Part shown: positions 1 through 7,355 of the stretch, piece by piece | How positions within the stretch are numbered: position 1 is the stretch's first letter | How the letters are laid out: every line of letters begins with the position of its first letter | Assembly: GCF_000242615.2 (NCBI RefSeq) | Contig: NZ_KI912268.1 | Span: 1,257,725 to 1,321,724 of the forward strand | DNA length: 64,000 nt | Source of the DNA: Holophaga foetida DSM 6591 | Lineage (GTDB): Bacteria > Acidobacteriota > Holophagae > Holophagales > Holophagaceae | Direction: 5' to 3' | Program-made: the position numbers and the translations under genes | Notes under the pieces: generated by a model | The model's input: the letters and a program-made list of their open reading frames with translations, nothing else | What the model was told of the DNA's origin: nothing | Database searches by the model: none

Positions 1-39
1 CCTACGCTCCAGACACCCCACGGGCTCATACAACAAGGG

Positions 40-82
40 GGTCAATATTCGTGTCGCCGGGTGGGTTAATTTTCATGTCGCT
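40..82. repeat. Two 24-bp-spaced direct repeats, possible IS21-type terminus
   Basis: Two imperfect copies of a unit of the form GGTYAATWTTCRTGTCGCY lie 24 bp apart (about 40-58 and 64-82), and the second runs into CTTGACAG. Short tandemly repeated sequences with a conserved CATGTCGC-like core are known at the ends of IS21-family elements. No transposase reading frame is visible in the window, so any transposition genes would lie left of position 1. The rest of 90-211 holds nothing I recognise. The assignment rests on resemblance only. Confidence 0.3.
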
Positions 83-211
83 TGACAGTCGTCTGGCGAT
101 GCGTCAACATCGCGATGACCAAGGAGCCTTCATTTACATGGAATTGCTAGCTTTCTTACTGCGCGGGCCCGCCACACGGCGCCACCCCCGCCGCGGAGCG
201 GCTTCGTTCAA

Positions 212-482
212 CCATGGCTTTGCCCCAGGGCGAATGTGAAAGCCAGCCCGTGCCGTATCGCTCCACCAGGCTGGACACTCAGGCCGCCCCGCTGCGCGGG
301 GGCGCGCGGCAAAGCCGCACGCGTTCCGGGAGGGACAGGCGGCGAAGGCACGTGAACGTGCCATAGCCACCTGCCCCTCCCGGAACCAAGCCTGAGTGTC
401 CTGGTCAACACATCATGCTTTTCTTGGTGAAACTTGGTGCCCTTGGAGTCTTGGTGGTGGAATTTCTTCTTCTGTTTGCGAA
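212..482. repeat. Dispersed structured repeat, copy 1
   Basis: This 271-bp block is closely similar over its whole length to 16048-16318. It can fold into a multi-armed structure. The outer stem pairs 273-284 with 390-401 (12 bp, perfect). Inside are a GC-rich hairpin of the form GCCCCGC-TGC-GCGGGGGC, a GCGGC-AAA-GCCGC hairpin, and a long arm pairing 323-343 with 366-386 with two mismatches and a GGCACGT-GA-ACGTGCC tip. The right flank (424-456) repeats TTGGTG at about 10-bp spacing. It ends 18 bp from the moeA-like stop codon. Small reading frames across it are discarded because copy differences preserve pairing rather than a protein. No mobilisation gene is linked to it. Confidence 0.8.
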
Positions 483-499
483 TTGGTATAAGACCGGGA

Positions 500-1741
500 T
501 CAGCTCAGGCCCCGGAAGGGGCGTACCCTCACGAAGTCCCCTTCCCTGAGGTCCCCGGCCTCCTCTGGCAACACGATGAAGCAGTCGCTGTCGGCCATGG
601 AGCTAAGCACTCCAGAGCCCTGGCCTGGCAGGAGACGAACGCAGGTCTCCTCCCCCTCCTGGATCAGATTGCCTCGCAGGTATTCACAACACCCAGACAT
701 CTTCCTGATGCTCGAAAGGGATCTCACCCGGAACTCCGTACGGGTGGCCAAGGGGTGTTCCCCGGCCAGTTTCCGCAGGGCGTCGGCGATGATCTCATAG
801 TAGGTGACCATCACGGCGACGGGATTGAGGGGAAGGGTGAAGAACCAGCTCGGACCGAGTCGACCGAAGCCCAGGGGCCGACCGGGCCTGATGTTCACAT
901 GCCAGAATTCCATCCGGGCGGAACCCAGGAGCAGGGGCTTGAGCCAGTCTTTGTCCAGGCTGGAATTGCGGCTGTATGCCAGCACCACGTCAACGCCTTC
1001 CGCCGCCGCCCGAATCGCCGCCTCCATGGATTCAGGGTCGCCGTGCAACGCCCCGAGGTCCATGAGATCCACCCCCATTTCAGCGAGAAGCCCGAATAGA
1101 ATGTATCGGTTGGCGTCGAAGGACTCCCCGAAGCCCAGGGGGCGCCCGAAGGTAGCCGCTTCGCTGCCAGCGGAAAGAAGCGCAACCCTCAGGCGACGCC
1201 GCACCAAGACCTCCGCCAGCCCCAGGGAAGCCAGGATGCCAAGCTCTGCCGGGCCAAGACGACGCCCCGAGGGGATCGCGCGGCTCCCCTCGGCGAGATC
1301 CTCCCCGCTATGGCGGATATGCTGCCCCGGTTCGATCCCCCCCTGGATGCAGACGGTGCTGCCTGTGGTGCGGGCGCACTCCAGGGGGACCACCGCATCC
1401 GCCCCCCGGGGGATCGCAGCCCCGGTCACAACGCGCACGGCCTGACCCTCGCCCACAAGACCGGTAAAGACTCGACCAGGCTCTGCCGCCCCGACAATCT
1501 GGAGCAGTGGCTCCGGCTCCAGGCAATCCGCCCTGCGCACAGCAAAGCCATCCATGGCCGAGTTGTCCCAGGGGGGCACATTGAAGGGGGCGACAACATC
1601 CTGGAGGACGACCCGGTTGAGGGCCGACTGGAGGGGCACCCTCTCCCAGCCATTCACGGGACTCACCCTCTCGAGGACAATGCCCCGGGCCTCCAGGATG
1701 GTCAAGGGTGCGCTGCCGCCTTCCGTGCAGGATTCCGGCAT
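500..1741 (-). CDS. MoeA-like molybdopterin molybdenum/tungsten transferase with altered active-site loop
   Basis: The 413-residue protein has the MoeA layout. MoeA inserts molybdenum or tungsten into adenylylated molybdopterin in the cytoplasm. Visible family features are DNSAMDGFA (about residue 59), TGAAIPRGADAVV, and the PGRPLGFGRLG stretch near residue 290. Two conserved places differ. The usual SGGVSVG(E/D)xD loop reads AYSRNSSLDKDW, keeping the aspartate but losing the glycines, and the LPGNPVS motif reads LPLNPVA. It follows the tungstate uptake genes on the same strand with a 35-nt gap, which suggests tungsten insertion for the nearby oxidoreductase. Whether it is active or a specialised paralogue cannot be told from sequence. 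Confidence 0.85.
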   Translation of the reverse strand: MPESCTEGGSAPLTILEARGIVLERVSPVNGWERVPLQSALNRVVLQDVVAPFNVPPWDNSAMDGFAVRRADCLEPEPLLQIVGAAEPGRVFTGLVGEGQAVRVVTGAAIPRGADAVVPLECARTTGSTVCIQGGIEPGQHIRHSGEDLAEGSRAIPSGRRLGPAELGILASLGLAEVLVRRRLRVALLSAGSEAATFGRPLGFGESFDANRYILFGLLAEMGVDLMDLGALHGDPESMEAAIRAAAEGVDVVLAYSRNSSLDKDWLKPLLLGSARMEFWHVNIRPGRPLGFGRLGPSWFFTLPLNPVAVMVTYYEIIADALRKLAGEHPLATRTEFRVRSLSSIRKMSGCCEYLRGNLIQEGEETCVRLLPGQGSGVLSSMADSDCFIVLPEEAGDLREGDFVRVRPFRGLS

Positions 1742-1776
1742 GACTGACTCCTCATGGAAACGGGATGGATCGGTTT

Positions 1777-2589
1777 CTACTTCCCGGCATCCGGGAAAAA
1801 CAGCTGCTCACCATTGATGCGATAGGCAGCGATGGCCGCCTGCCCCTCTGCGGAAACGATCCAGTCGATGAAGCTCATCCCGGCAGCCTGCTTCACATGG
1901 GGATGCCTGGCCGGGTTGACGAGCATGACTCCGTAGGGGTTGAAGAGCCGCTTGTCGCCCATGAAGAGGGGGACCAGGGCCTGGCGGTTCTTGAAAGCGA
2001 GCCATGTCCCCCGGTCGGCCAGGGTGTAAGCCTCCATGGCCGCGGCCATGTTCAGGGTCGGCCCCATGCCCGAGCCCGTTTCCTTGTATCCCTTCAGGTT
2101 CGCCGGAGTCACTTCCGCCGCCCGCCAGAACCTCAATTCCGCCGCATGGGTGCCGCTCCGGTCGCCCCGGGAGACGAACAGGGCCTGGGCGGTCGCGATG
2201 CGCTTCATCACCTCGACCACATCCGCCGCCTTTGAGACCCTGGCGGGATCATCTTTGGGTCCCACCACGATGAAGTCGTTGTACATGACATTCCGTCGAG
2301 CGATGCCGAAGCCCTCGGCCACGAACTTGTCCTCCGCGGAACGGTCGTGAACCAGGACGACATCGGCGTCCCCGCGACGTCCGATGTCCAGAGCCTGCCC
2401 GGTCCCGACCGCCACCACTTTGACCTTGATACCGGTCCTGGCCTCGAATCGGGGCAGGATGAAGCCGAAGAGCCCGGACTGCTCCGTGGAGGTGGTGGAG
2501 GACAGGGTTATGCTCTCCTGGGCCCAAGCCGTACCCATGGCAAACAGCATGGGCAGCAGCAGAATCAGTCGGTGAAGGCGATTCGCCAT
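1777..2589 (-). CDS. tupA: Tungstate ABC transporter substrate-binding protein (TupA-like)
   Basis: This 270-residue secreted protein starts with a signal peptide ending near AWAQ (about residue 24). It carries the TTSTEQSGLF motif near the mature N-terminus and GSGMGPTLNMA near residue 175, both typical of the TupA/WtpA-like oxyanion binders that capture tungstate in the periplasm. Its start overlaps the end of the ATPase gene by 25 nt, so the two are translationally coupled. Unlike many tup operons the order here is permease, ATPase, binding protein. Specificity for tungstate rather than molybdate is inferred from the TupA-type motifs and from the AOR gene in the same island. Confidence 0.88.
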   Translation of the reverse strand: MANRLHRLILLLPMLFAMGTAWAQESITLSSTTSTEQSGLFGFILPRFEARTGIKVKVVAVGTGQALDIGRRGDADVVLVHDRSAEDKFVAEGFGIARRNVMYNDFIVVGPKDDPARVSKAADVVEVMKRIATAQALFVSRGDRSGTHAAELRFWRAAEVTPANLKGYKETGSGMGPTLNMAAAMEAYTLADRGTWLAFKNRQALVPLFMGDKRLFNPYGVMLVNPARHPHVKQAAGMSFIDWIVSAEGQAAIAAYRINGEQLFFPDAGK

Positions 2590-3284
2590 GGCAATTCTCC
2601 CTGGATGAAACGTTTTGCGTCCTCAGTGCGAGGGCGCACGAAAAACTCGGAATTGGAGGTGTGTTCGCGAATCCGACCGCCATAGATGAACACAACATCA
2701 TCAGCCAGACGCAAGGCCTGTCCCAGATTGTGGGTTGTCATCATGACCTTGGTCCCATCGGTCCGGATCTCCCGGATCAGTTGTTCCACGGCCTCGGTGG
2801 CCGTGGGATCCAGCGCCGCAGTTGGCTCGTCGAGCAGGAGCAGCCTGGGACGGATGGCCCAGCATCGGGCCAGGGCGAGACGCTGACGTTCACCGCCCGA
2901 CAGGTGACGGGCACTGTCCGAGGCCCGGTCCGCCAGCCCCACCCGCTCCAGCATCTCCAACCCGCGTTGGCGAAGCTCGCGCCGTGAGAGTGACATGGGC
3001 TTGAGCCCCAGGATCACGTTGTCGAAAACGGAGGTGCGCAACAGGATGGGGTGCTGGAAGACCATGGCGATGCGCCCCGCAGGGGTGGGGCCACCGTTCC
3101 AGTCAATGCTCCCCCCCGTGGGCCTTTCCAGGCCCGCCAGGGTCTTCAGGAGCACACTCTTCCCCGCCCCGTTGGGCCCCAGGACGGCGGTGATGCCCTC
3201 GGGGCCCAGGAGGAGGTCCACGTCGGCCAATACCTGGCGGCCATTGGGGCAGAATTGGAGCTTTTCCAAGCGGATGGGGAACAT
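2565..3284 (-). CDS. tupC: Tungstate ABC transporter ATP-binding protein (TupC-like)
   Basis: This 239-residue ABC ATPase should power tungstate import at the cytoplasmic face of the permease. Walker A (GPNGAGKS, about residues 34-41), the Q-loop (VFQHP), the signature LSGGERQR and Walker B LLLLDEPTA are all present, followed by the H-loop histidine in TTHN. The open frame continues far upstream, but the protein similarity begins at the ATG at 3284, two bases after the permease stop codon, so that start is chosen. The 3' end overlaps tupA by 25 nt. Confidence 0.88.
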   Translation of the reverse strand: MFPIRLEKLQFCPNGRQVLADVDLLLGPEGITAVLGPNGAGKSVLLKTLAGLERPTGGSIDWNGGPTPAGRIAMVFQHPILLRTSVFDNVILGLKPMSLSRRELRQRGLEMLERVGLADRASDSARHLSGGERQRLALARCWAIRPRLLLLDEPTAALDPTATEAVEQLIREIRTDGTKVMMTTHNLGQALRLADDVVFIYGGRIREHTSNSEFFVRPRTEDAKRFIQGELPWRIAFTD

Positions 3285-3286
3285 GA

Positions 3287-3985
3287 TCAACCGAACCGGT
3301 TCATGGCCCACCTGCGGATCCCGTAGGCCAGGGCGTTGAGGGGGATGACGATCGACAGCAGCACGGCACCGAGGGCGATGGAGAGAGGCAGGTCGCCCTT
3401 GGCCGTCTCCAGGGCGATGGCCGTGGTCATGACCCGGGTGAACCCAAAGATGTTGCCCCCCACGATCATCACGGCCCCCACTTCCGAGATGGCGCGTCCC
3501 ATACCGGCGATCACGGCCACCACCAGAGAGAAGCGGCAGTCGAAGAGAAGGGTCCTGACGCACAACCAAGGCGAGTAGGCGAAGGAACGGAGTTCCAGGG
3601 AATAGCCGTTCCATGCATCCTCGACGACCTGCCGGGTGAGGGCCGACATCAGGGGGACCACGAGAAAGACCTGGGCAATGGTCATGGCCATGGGGGTATA
3701 GAGGATGCCAAAGCTCCCCAGAGGGCCCGAGCGGGAGAGCAGGAGGTAGAAAACGACACCCACCACGACCGAGGGAATCCCCATCAGTCCATTCAGGAGC
3801 ACAACCAGGGCATCCCGCCCCGGAAACGCAACGATGGCCAGCCAGGCCCCCAGGGGCAGGCTGATCAGGGAACCCACCAGGACCGCACCAAGGCTCACTC
3901 TGAGCGAAAGCCACACGATGGCCAGAACCTGGGCGTCCAGATGGCCAATGAGGCCGAGGGCTTCCCAGAGGGTATCCAGCATCAT
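3287..3985 (-). CDS. tupB: Tungstate ABC transporter permease (TupB-like)
   Basis: This 232-residue inner-membrane permease of the binding-protein-dependent type has about five hydrophobic helices. The cytoplasmic coupling loop is visible around GMGRAISEVGAVMIVGGN, the EAA-type motif (about residues 160-177) found in TupB/ModB-like permeases. The ATG at 3985 is preceded by GGGTGGGAG at good spacing; a longer upstream frame is not supported. It is the first gene of the tup set and is divergent from the small MoaD-like gene at 4070, with an 84-bp spacer that holds a strong inverted repeat. Confidence 0.87.
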   Translation of the reverse strand: MMLDTLWEALGLIGHLDAQVLAIVWLSLRVSLGAVLVGSLISLPLGAWLAIVAFPGRDALVVLLNGLMGIPSVVVGVVFYLLLSRSGPLGSFGILYTPMAMTIAQVFLVVPLMSALTRQVVEDAWNGYSLELRSFAYSPWLCVRTLLFDCRFSLVVAVIAGMGRAISEVGAVMIVGGNIFGFTRVMTTAIALETAKGDLPLSIALGAVLLSIVIPLNALAYGIRRWAMNRFG

Positions 3986-4010
3986 GAACTCCCACCCGGA
4001 CCGAGGCTCA

Positions 4011-4038
4011 CCAGCCCTTGCCCAAGGGCAGGGGCTGG
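4011..4038. promoter_or_regulatory. 13-bp inverted repeat between divergent tupB and MoaD-like genes
   Basis: CCAGCCCTTGCCC and its reverse complement, with one mismatch, are separated by AA. The repeat sits in the 84-bp spacer that must hold the promoters of both divergent genes. It could be an operator or a leader hairpin. It does not resemble the ModE site or the TunR site as I know them, and the spacer seems too short for a complete molybdenum-cofactor riboswitch. Confidence 0.4.
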
Positions 4039-4069
4039 GACATGATTCGGCAGTGGAAACGAGGTGACC

Positions 4070-4351
4070 ATGCAGAAGCCTGCTGAAGTGCATGTTTTCA
4101 TGTGGCTGGCGGATCTGTTCAAAGAGAGGGGCTGGGCAAACCCCCATCTGGTCCACCTGGAGACCGGGATCAGCGCCGCGGAGCTGCTCCAGCTCCTGGA
4201 AATCAACCGCGATCTGGTCGAGGTCGTCTTCGTGAACCACCGGGCTGGTCCTGTTGAAGGGACCCGCATCAGGCCCGGGGACCGGGTGGCCCTCGTTCCG
4301 CCAGGGGTGCCGGGCCCCCATCGTGCGCTGCTGGGTTTCAAGAACACGTAG
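4070..4351 (+). CDS. MoaD/ThiS-like ubiquitin-fold protein lacking a terminal Gly-Gly
   Basis: This 93-residue protein resembles beta-grasp sulfur carriers: a helix-like ISAAELLQLLEI segment is followed by VEVVFVNHRAG and the GTRIRPGDRVALVPP hairpin seen near the end of MoaD/ThiS proteins. It ends in GFKNT instead of the Gly-Gly that MoeB-type enzymes activate, so it may not carry sulfur. The ATG at 4070 has GAGG five bases upstream; a GTG at 4064 is possible. It is the only plus-strand gene in the cofactor island, divergent from tupB and convergent with the MoeB-like gene. A regulatory or scaffold role is a guess. Confidence 0.65.
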   Translation: MQKPAEVHVFMWLADLFKERGWANPHLVHLETGISAAELLQLLEINRDLVEVVFVNHRAGPVEGTRIRPGDRVALVPPGVPGPHRALLGFKNT

Positions 4352-4378
4352 ATCATCCCCCTGAGAACATGGCTCGAG

Positions 4379-5194
4379 CTACAACTTGATCCGTTCAAAA
4401 CTCATATCAAGAAGATTCACTGCCAACATCATATGCCTCAGGGCCTGCCCCTTCCCCAGCAGGAGCTTGCAGACCTCGGCGGCCTCCAGACTCGCGATCA
4501 CCGCAGGCGTGAAGGAGGGGTTGCCGAGCTGCTTCTCCGAGCCCTTTTCCTCGGTGGCATGGGCGTACAGCGCCTCCAGGATCCCATCCCCAGGAAACTC
4601 AGTGGCGATCTGCCCGTACCAGCCCGCAATGGCGCCATGGACCATGGGAATACCGATGGCGGCACAGGCATCTTTCAATGCCCTGCGACTGGAAACGCCA
4701 TCCAGAGCGTCCACGGCGACCTGGCAGCCCTCCAGCAGGGCCAGCCCATTCTCCGGCCCAAGCCGTTCCGGCCTGGCCTCGAAACGGACCGCCGGATTGA
4801 TGGCCATGACCCGCCGGGAGGCGCATTGCACTTTGGGTTCACCCAGTGCATCAATCTGGGAGAGGAGCTGCCGGTTCAGGTTGTGCTCTTCGAAGACATC
4901 CGGATCCACGCCCACCAGCGTGCCGACCCCCAGCCGCGCCAGCTCCTCGATAAGGTAGCCCCCGAGGCCTCCGCAACCGATGATGGCCACTCGGCTGCGG
5001 CACAAGATAAATTGCTCATTTATCGAGATACTCTCCCGGTTCCGCTGGTACCGGGCAGGCAGCAGCCCCGCCAGGATGGCCCTCTCCTCGACCACCGAAA
5101 GGGGCAGGTCAAAGTTCCGGGCGGCGGAAAGCTGCACGGACCATGGCAGAAGCCCGCCCTTGGCCCCTGCAGAAAGGTAGGCCTCCAGGTCCAT
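4379..5194 (-). CDS. MoeB/ThiF-family adenylyltransferase
   Basis: This 271-residue E1-like enzyme should adenylate the C-terminal glycine of a MoaD-type carrier. The nucleotide-binding motif VAIIGCGGLGGYLIEELARLG lies near residues 84-104, followed by the acidic DPDVFEEHNLNRQ segment typical of the family. The C-terminal part contains FTPAVIASLEAAEVCKLLLG. I see no CxxC zinc pairs, which MoeB usually has; this is common in HesA/ThiF-type members. It begins one base after the stop of the MoaD-like gene at 5196, so the two are translationally coupled and are likely partners for tungstopterin synthesis. Confidence 0.85.
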   Translation of the reverse strand: MDLEAYLSAGAKGGLLPWSVQLSAARNFDLPLSVVEERAILAGLLPARYQRNRESISINEQFILCRSRVAIIGCGGLGGYLIEELARLGVGTLVGVDPDVFEEHNLNRQLLSQIDALGEPKVQCASRRVMAINPAVRFEARPERLGPENGLALLEGCQVAVDALDGVSSRRALKDACAAIGIPMVHGAIAGWYGQIATEFPGDGILEALYAHATEEKGSEKQLGNPSFTPAVIASLEAAEVCKLLLGKGQALRHMMLAVNLLDMSFERIKL

Positions 5195-5195
5195 G

Positions 5196-5420
5196 TCATC
5201 CCCCCCCAAGCAGGGGGAAGAAGGCCAGCACATCCCCGTCCTTCAGGACCCTCTCCGGCTCGGCATGGCGCCCGTTCAGCATGGTCATCCCGATTTCCTG
5301 GCTGGCCAATCCCAGGGATCCACTGACAGCCTTGATGGCCGTCCCGGCAGGGTAGTCCCGCACTTCGACCACAAACCTGCCCACGCGGAAATTGGCAAAG
5401 AGTTTGACGGTGATCAGCAC
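5196..5420 (-). CDS. MoaD-like sulfur carrier protein
   Basis: This 74-residue ubiquitin-fold protein starts MLITVKLFANF, as MoaD proteins do, and ends FFPLLGGG. The terminal Gly-Gly is what MoeB-type enzymes adenylate and then thiolate so that molybdopterin synthase can use it. The gene sits between the aldehyde oxidoreductase and the MoeB-like gene, and its stop codon is one base from the next start. MoaD-like proteins are common neighbours of tungsten oxidoreductases. No MoaE or MoaA is visible in the window, so these must be elsewhere. Confidence 0.87.
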   Translation of the reverse strand: MLITVKLFANFRVGRFVVEVRDYPAGTAIKAVSGSLGLASQEIGMTMLNGRHAEPERVLKDGDVLAFFPLLGGG

Positions 5421-5435
5421 GCACGTCCTCCCGGG

Positions 5436-5475
5436 AAAAAGAGCCAGAACTGAAGGGGAACCCCTCAGTTCTGGC
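5436..5475 (-). terminator. Rho-independent terminator or attenuator after AOR
   Basis: On the minus strand, GCCAGAACTGA pairs with TCAGTTCTGGC, extended by GGGG/CCCC around a short loop, and is followed by TCTTTTT. It lies between the AOR stop and the MoaD-like start, so AOR can be transcribed in excess of the cofactor genes. Confidence 0.75.
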
Positions 5476-5499
5476 GCAAGGCCTCAGCCAAAAACAGGC

Positions 5500-7233
5500 T
5501 CAGTCGAAATCCCAGTAGGCATCCAGTTCGGCAGGGGTGAAGTCCCACACCACGTTATGGGGAGGCAAGGGTTCCAGGCAGAAGAACTCCGGAAGCCGGT
5601 CCTGCTCTGGCCCGAGACCGGCCGCCAGATTGAACTTCCGTTCGAGCTTGAGCACGGACTTCCCGAGCGCGGTAACGTCGTCCCCCGTCAGGCTGATGCC
5701 GTAGTGGGCATTGATCATGTCCACCAGGGAACTCAGGCATTCCGGAATATCCAGGGCCGGAAAGGCGACGAAGAGGCACATGCCCGTGGAATCGATGGCC
5801 GCTGTGGCGATGTTCAGGTTGCGGGCCAACTCTACCTGACCATCCTTGCCAAGGGGATCGACCCGGCCTCCCACGTTCAGGATATTCGTTGCGACCGCGT
5901 AGCCGGAGGTGTGGTCTGCCCCCATGGTGCTCATGGCGTAGTTGACCCCGATGCCCTTGACCGAGCGCGGATCGTAGGCGGGAATCCCCTGCCCCTTGAC
6001 CACGGGAACCCGGGTCAAGCCATAGGCGCGCCCCACCTGGGCGGCCCCGCCGCCGAGGAGACGCCCGAGGGGAGTGCCCTTCCCGACCTCGTCCCGGAGG
6101 ATGCGGACGACTTCCTTGCCATCACCAAAGGAAAGGACCCCTGCCTCCATGGCCACACCGAAGGTCACGGCGGTCTCGATGCTATCCACGCCGAGATCGT
6201 CCATCAGGTGGTCGGCCATGGCGATGTCATCCAGATTCTCGACACAGCAGTCGGCGCCGAAGCCCCAGATCGTCTCGTATTCAAAACCTGAGGTCAGGTA
6301 GTTCCCATCCTGGTCGTTGTAGATCTGGGAGCAGCGGATGATGCAGCCCGGATGGCAGGGGTGGGTGGGAGCCCCCCCCCGCGCCACGATGGTGTCGTGC
6401 ATCGTCTCGCCAGAGATCTTGTCGTGGCCCTCGAAGGTGCCCTGTGTGAAGTTGCGGGTCGGCAAGCCCCCGGCCTCGTTCAGGATGTTCACCAGCACAT
6501 TGGTGCCGTAGGTGGGCAGGCCCTTGCCGCTGACCGGGTGATCCAGGAGGGTCTTGGCGAAAATGCGGGCCGCTTCCTTGAACTTCTCGGGGTTCTTCGA
6601 CGTGATCGCAGGCGTCCCCGAGTCATCGATGGAGATGAACTTGACCCGCTTGGAGCCCATGACGGCCCCCAGGCCTCCGCGCCCCAGGCTTCGCAGATGC
6701 TGCTCCTTGTCGGCGACCGAGATATTGGCGGTGAGCATCCTCATCTCACCGGCGGGCCCCACGGAAACCACCGCCACCGGCTTGCCGTACCGGGCATGGA
6801 CCACCTTCACGAGTTCGTAGTTGCCCATCCCGACGGTATCCCTCTCCTCCTGGATGCTCACGCCGTCCTTGGTGACGTGCAGGCTGTACCAGGCCTCGCC
6901 CTGGGGCATGCCCTCCAGGATGAGGGCATGGATCTCCAGCTTGGCCAACATCCGAGCAGCCGTGCCACCGGCATTGGATTCCTTGATGCCTCCGGTGAGG
7001 GGGCTCTTCGAACCAGCCGACAGCCTCCCGGAATTGGCGGCGGGCGTCCCCGTCAGCATGCCGGGGGCGAAGACGAGCTTGTTGTTGGGCCCCAGGGGAT
7101 GACAGGCCGGTGGAACCTCCTGGGCGACCACCGTGGAGGTCAGGGCGCGGCCCCCCAGGGAAGCCCAGGCCTCCGGTACAGGCTCCCGAAGAGAGGAGAG
7201 GCTCGCAAGGTTAACACGCAAAATATGGCGCAT
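5500..7233 (-). CDS. aor: Tungsten-dependent aldehyde:ferredoxin oxidoreductase family protein
   Basis: This 577-residue cytoplasmic enzyme belongs to the AOR family, which oxidises aldehydes to acids, or runs in reverse, with ferredoxin, using a bis-tungstopterin and a [4Fe-4S] cluster. The cluster ligands are visible as CHPGCIIRC (residues 293, 297, 301) and the distal cysteine in STGMC near residue 486. The cofactor-binding N-terminal part shows GGRAL and TGGIKESNAGG. The segment YDPRSVKGIGVNYAMSTMGADHTSG differs from classic Pyrococcus AOR, which has a GACH-like motif there, so the substrate may not be a simple aldehyde. The ATG at 7233 follows GGAGG. It follows a URO-D family gene and precedes cofactor genes. 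Confidence 0.9.
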   Translation of the reverse strand: MRHILRVNLASLSSLREPVPEAWASLGGRALTSTVVAQEVPPACHPLGPNNKLVFAPGMLTGTPAANSGRLSAGSKSPLTGGIKESNAGGTAARMLAKLEIHALILEGMPQGEAWYSLHVTKDGVSIQEERDTVGMGNYELVKVVHARYGKPVAVVSVGPAGEMRMLTANISVADKEQHLRSLGRGGLGAVMGSKRVKFISIDDSGTPAITSKNPEKFKEAARIFAKTLLDHPVSGKGLPTYGTNVLVNILNEAGGLPTRNFTQGTFEGHDKISGETMHDTIVARGGAPTHPCHPGCIIRCSQIYNDQDGNYLTSGFEYETIWGFGADCCVENLDDIAMADHLMDDLGVDSIETAVTFGVAMEAGVLSFGDGKEVVRILRDEVGKGTPLGRLLGGGAAQVGRAYGLTRVPVVKGQGIPAYDPRSVKGIGVNYAMSTMGADHTSGYAVATNILNVGGRVDPLGKDGQVELARNLNIATAAIDSTGMCLFVAFPALDIPECLSSLVDMINAHYGISLTGDDVTALGKSVLKLERKFNLAAGLGPEQDRLPEFFCLEPLPPHNVVWDFTPAELDAYWDFD

Positions 7234-7355
7234 CGGGACCTCCCAGGAGTTGTGCATCACTCAAAGCCATTGGGTTGCGGTATGTCAAAGTGCCGCCATT
7301 CTGGACCACTCCGGCCAAACAGGGAAGAGGAAAACCTCACCCCACAGCCAGGATC

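Noticed and set aside
134-411. Small reading frames over repeat copy 1 (and over 15994-16249 and 37324-37583) with similar translations
   Set aside because: The shared protein pattern follows from shared nucleotide repeats; differences between copies keep base pairing, and no ribosome site or gene context supports translation.
434-1445. Long plus-strand frames opposite the moeA-like gene
   Set aside because: The minus frame carries MoeA motifs; the plus frames are antisense shadows in GC-rich DNA.
3285-3995. N-terminal extension of the tungstate ATPase frame
   Set aside because: It overlaps the whole permease gene out of frame; ABC similarity begins at the ATG at 3284.
4011-4069. Molybdenum-cofactor riboswitch in the tupB spacer
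   Set aside because: Only about 84 bp separates the divergent genes, apparently too short for the complete riboswitch fold; the inverted repeat is more likely an operator.
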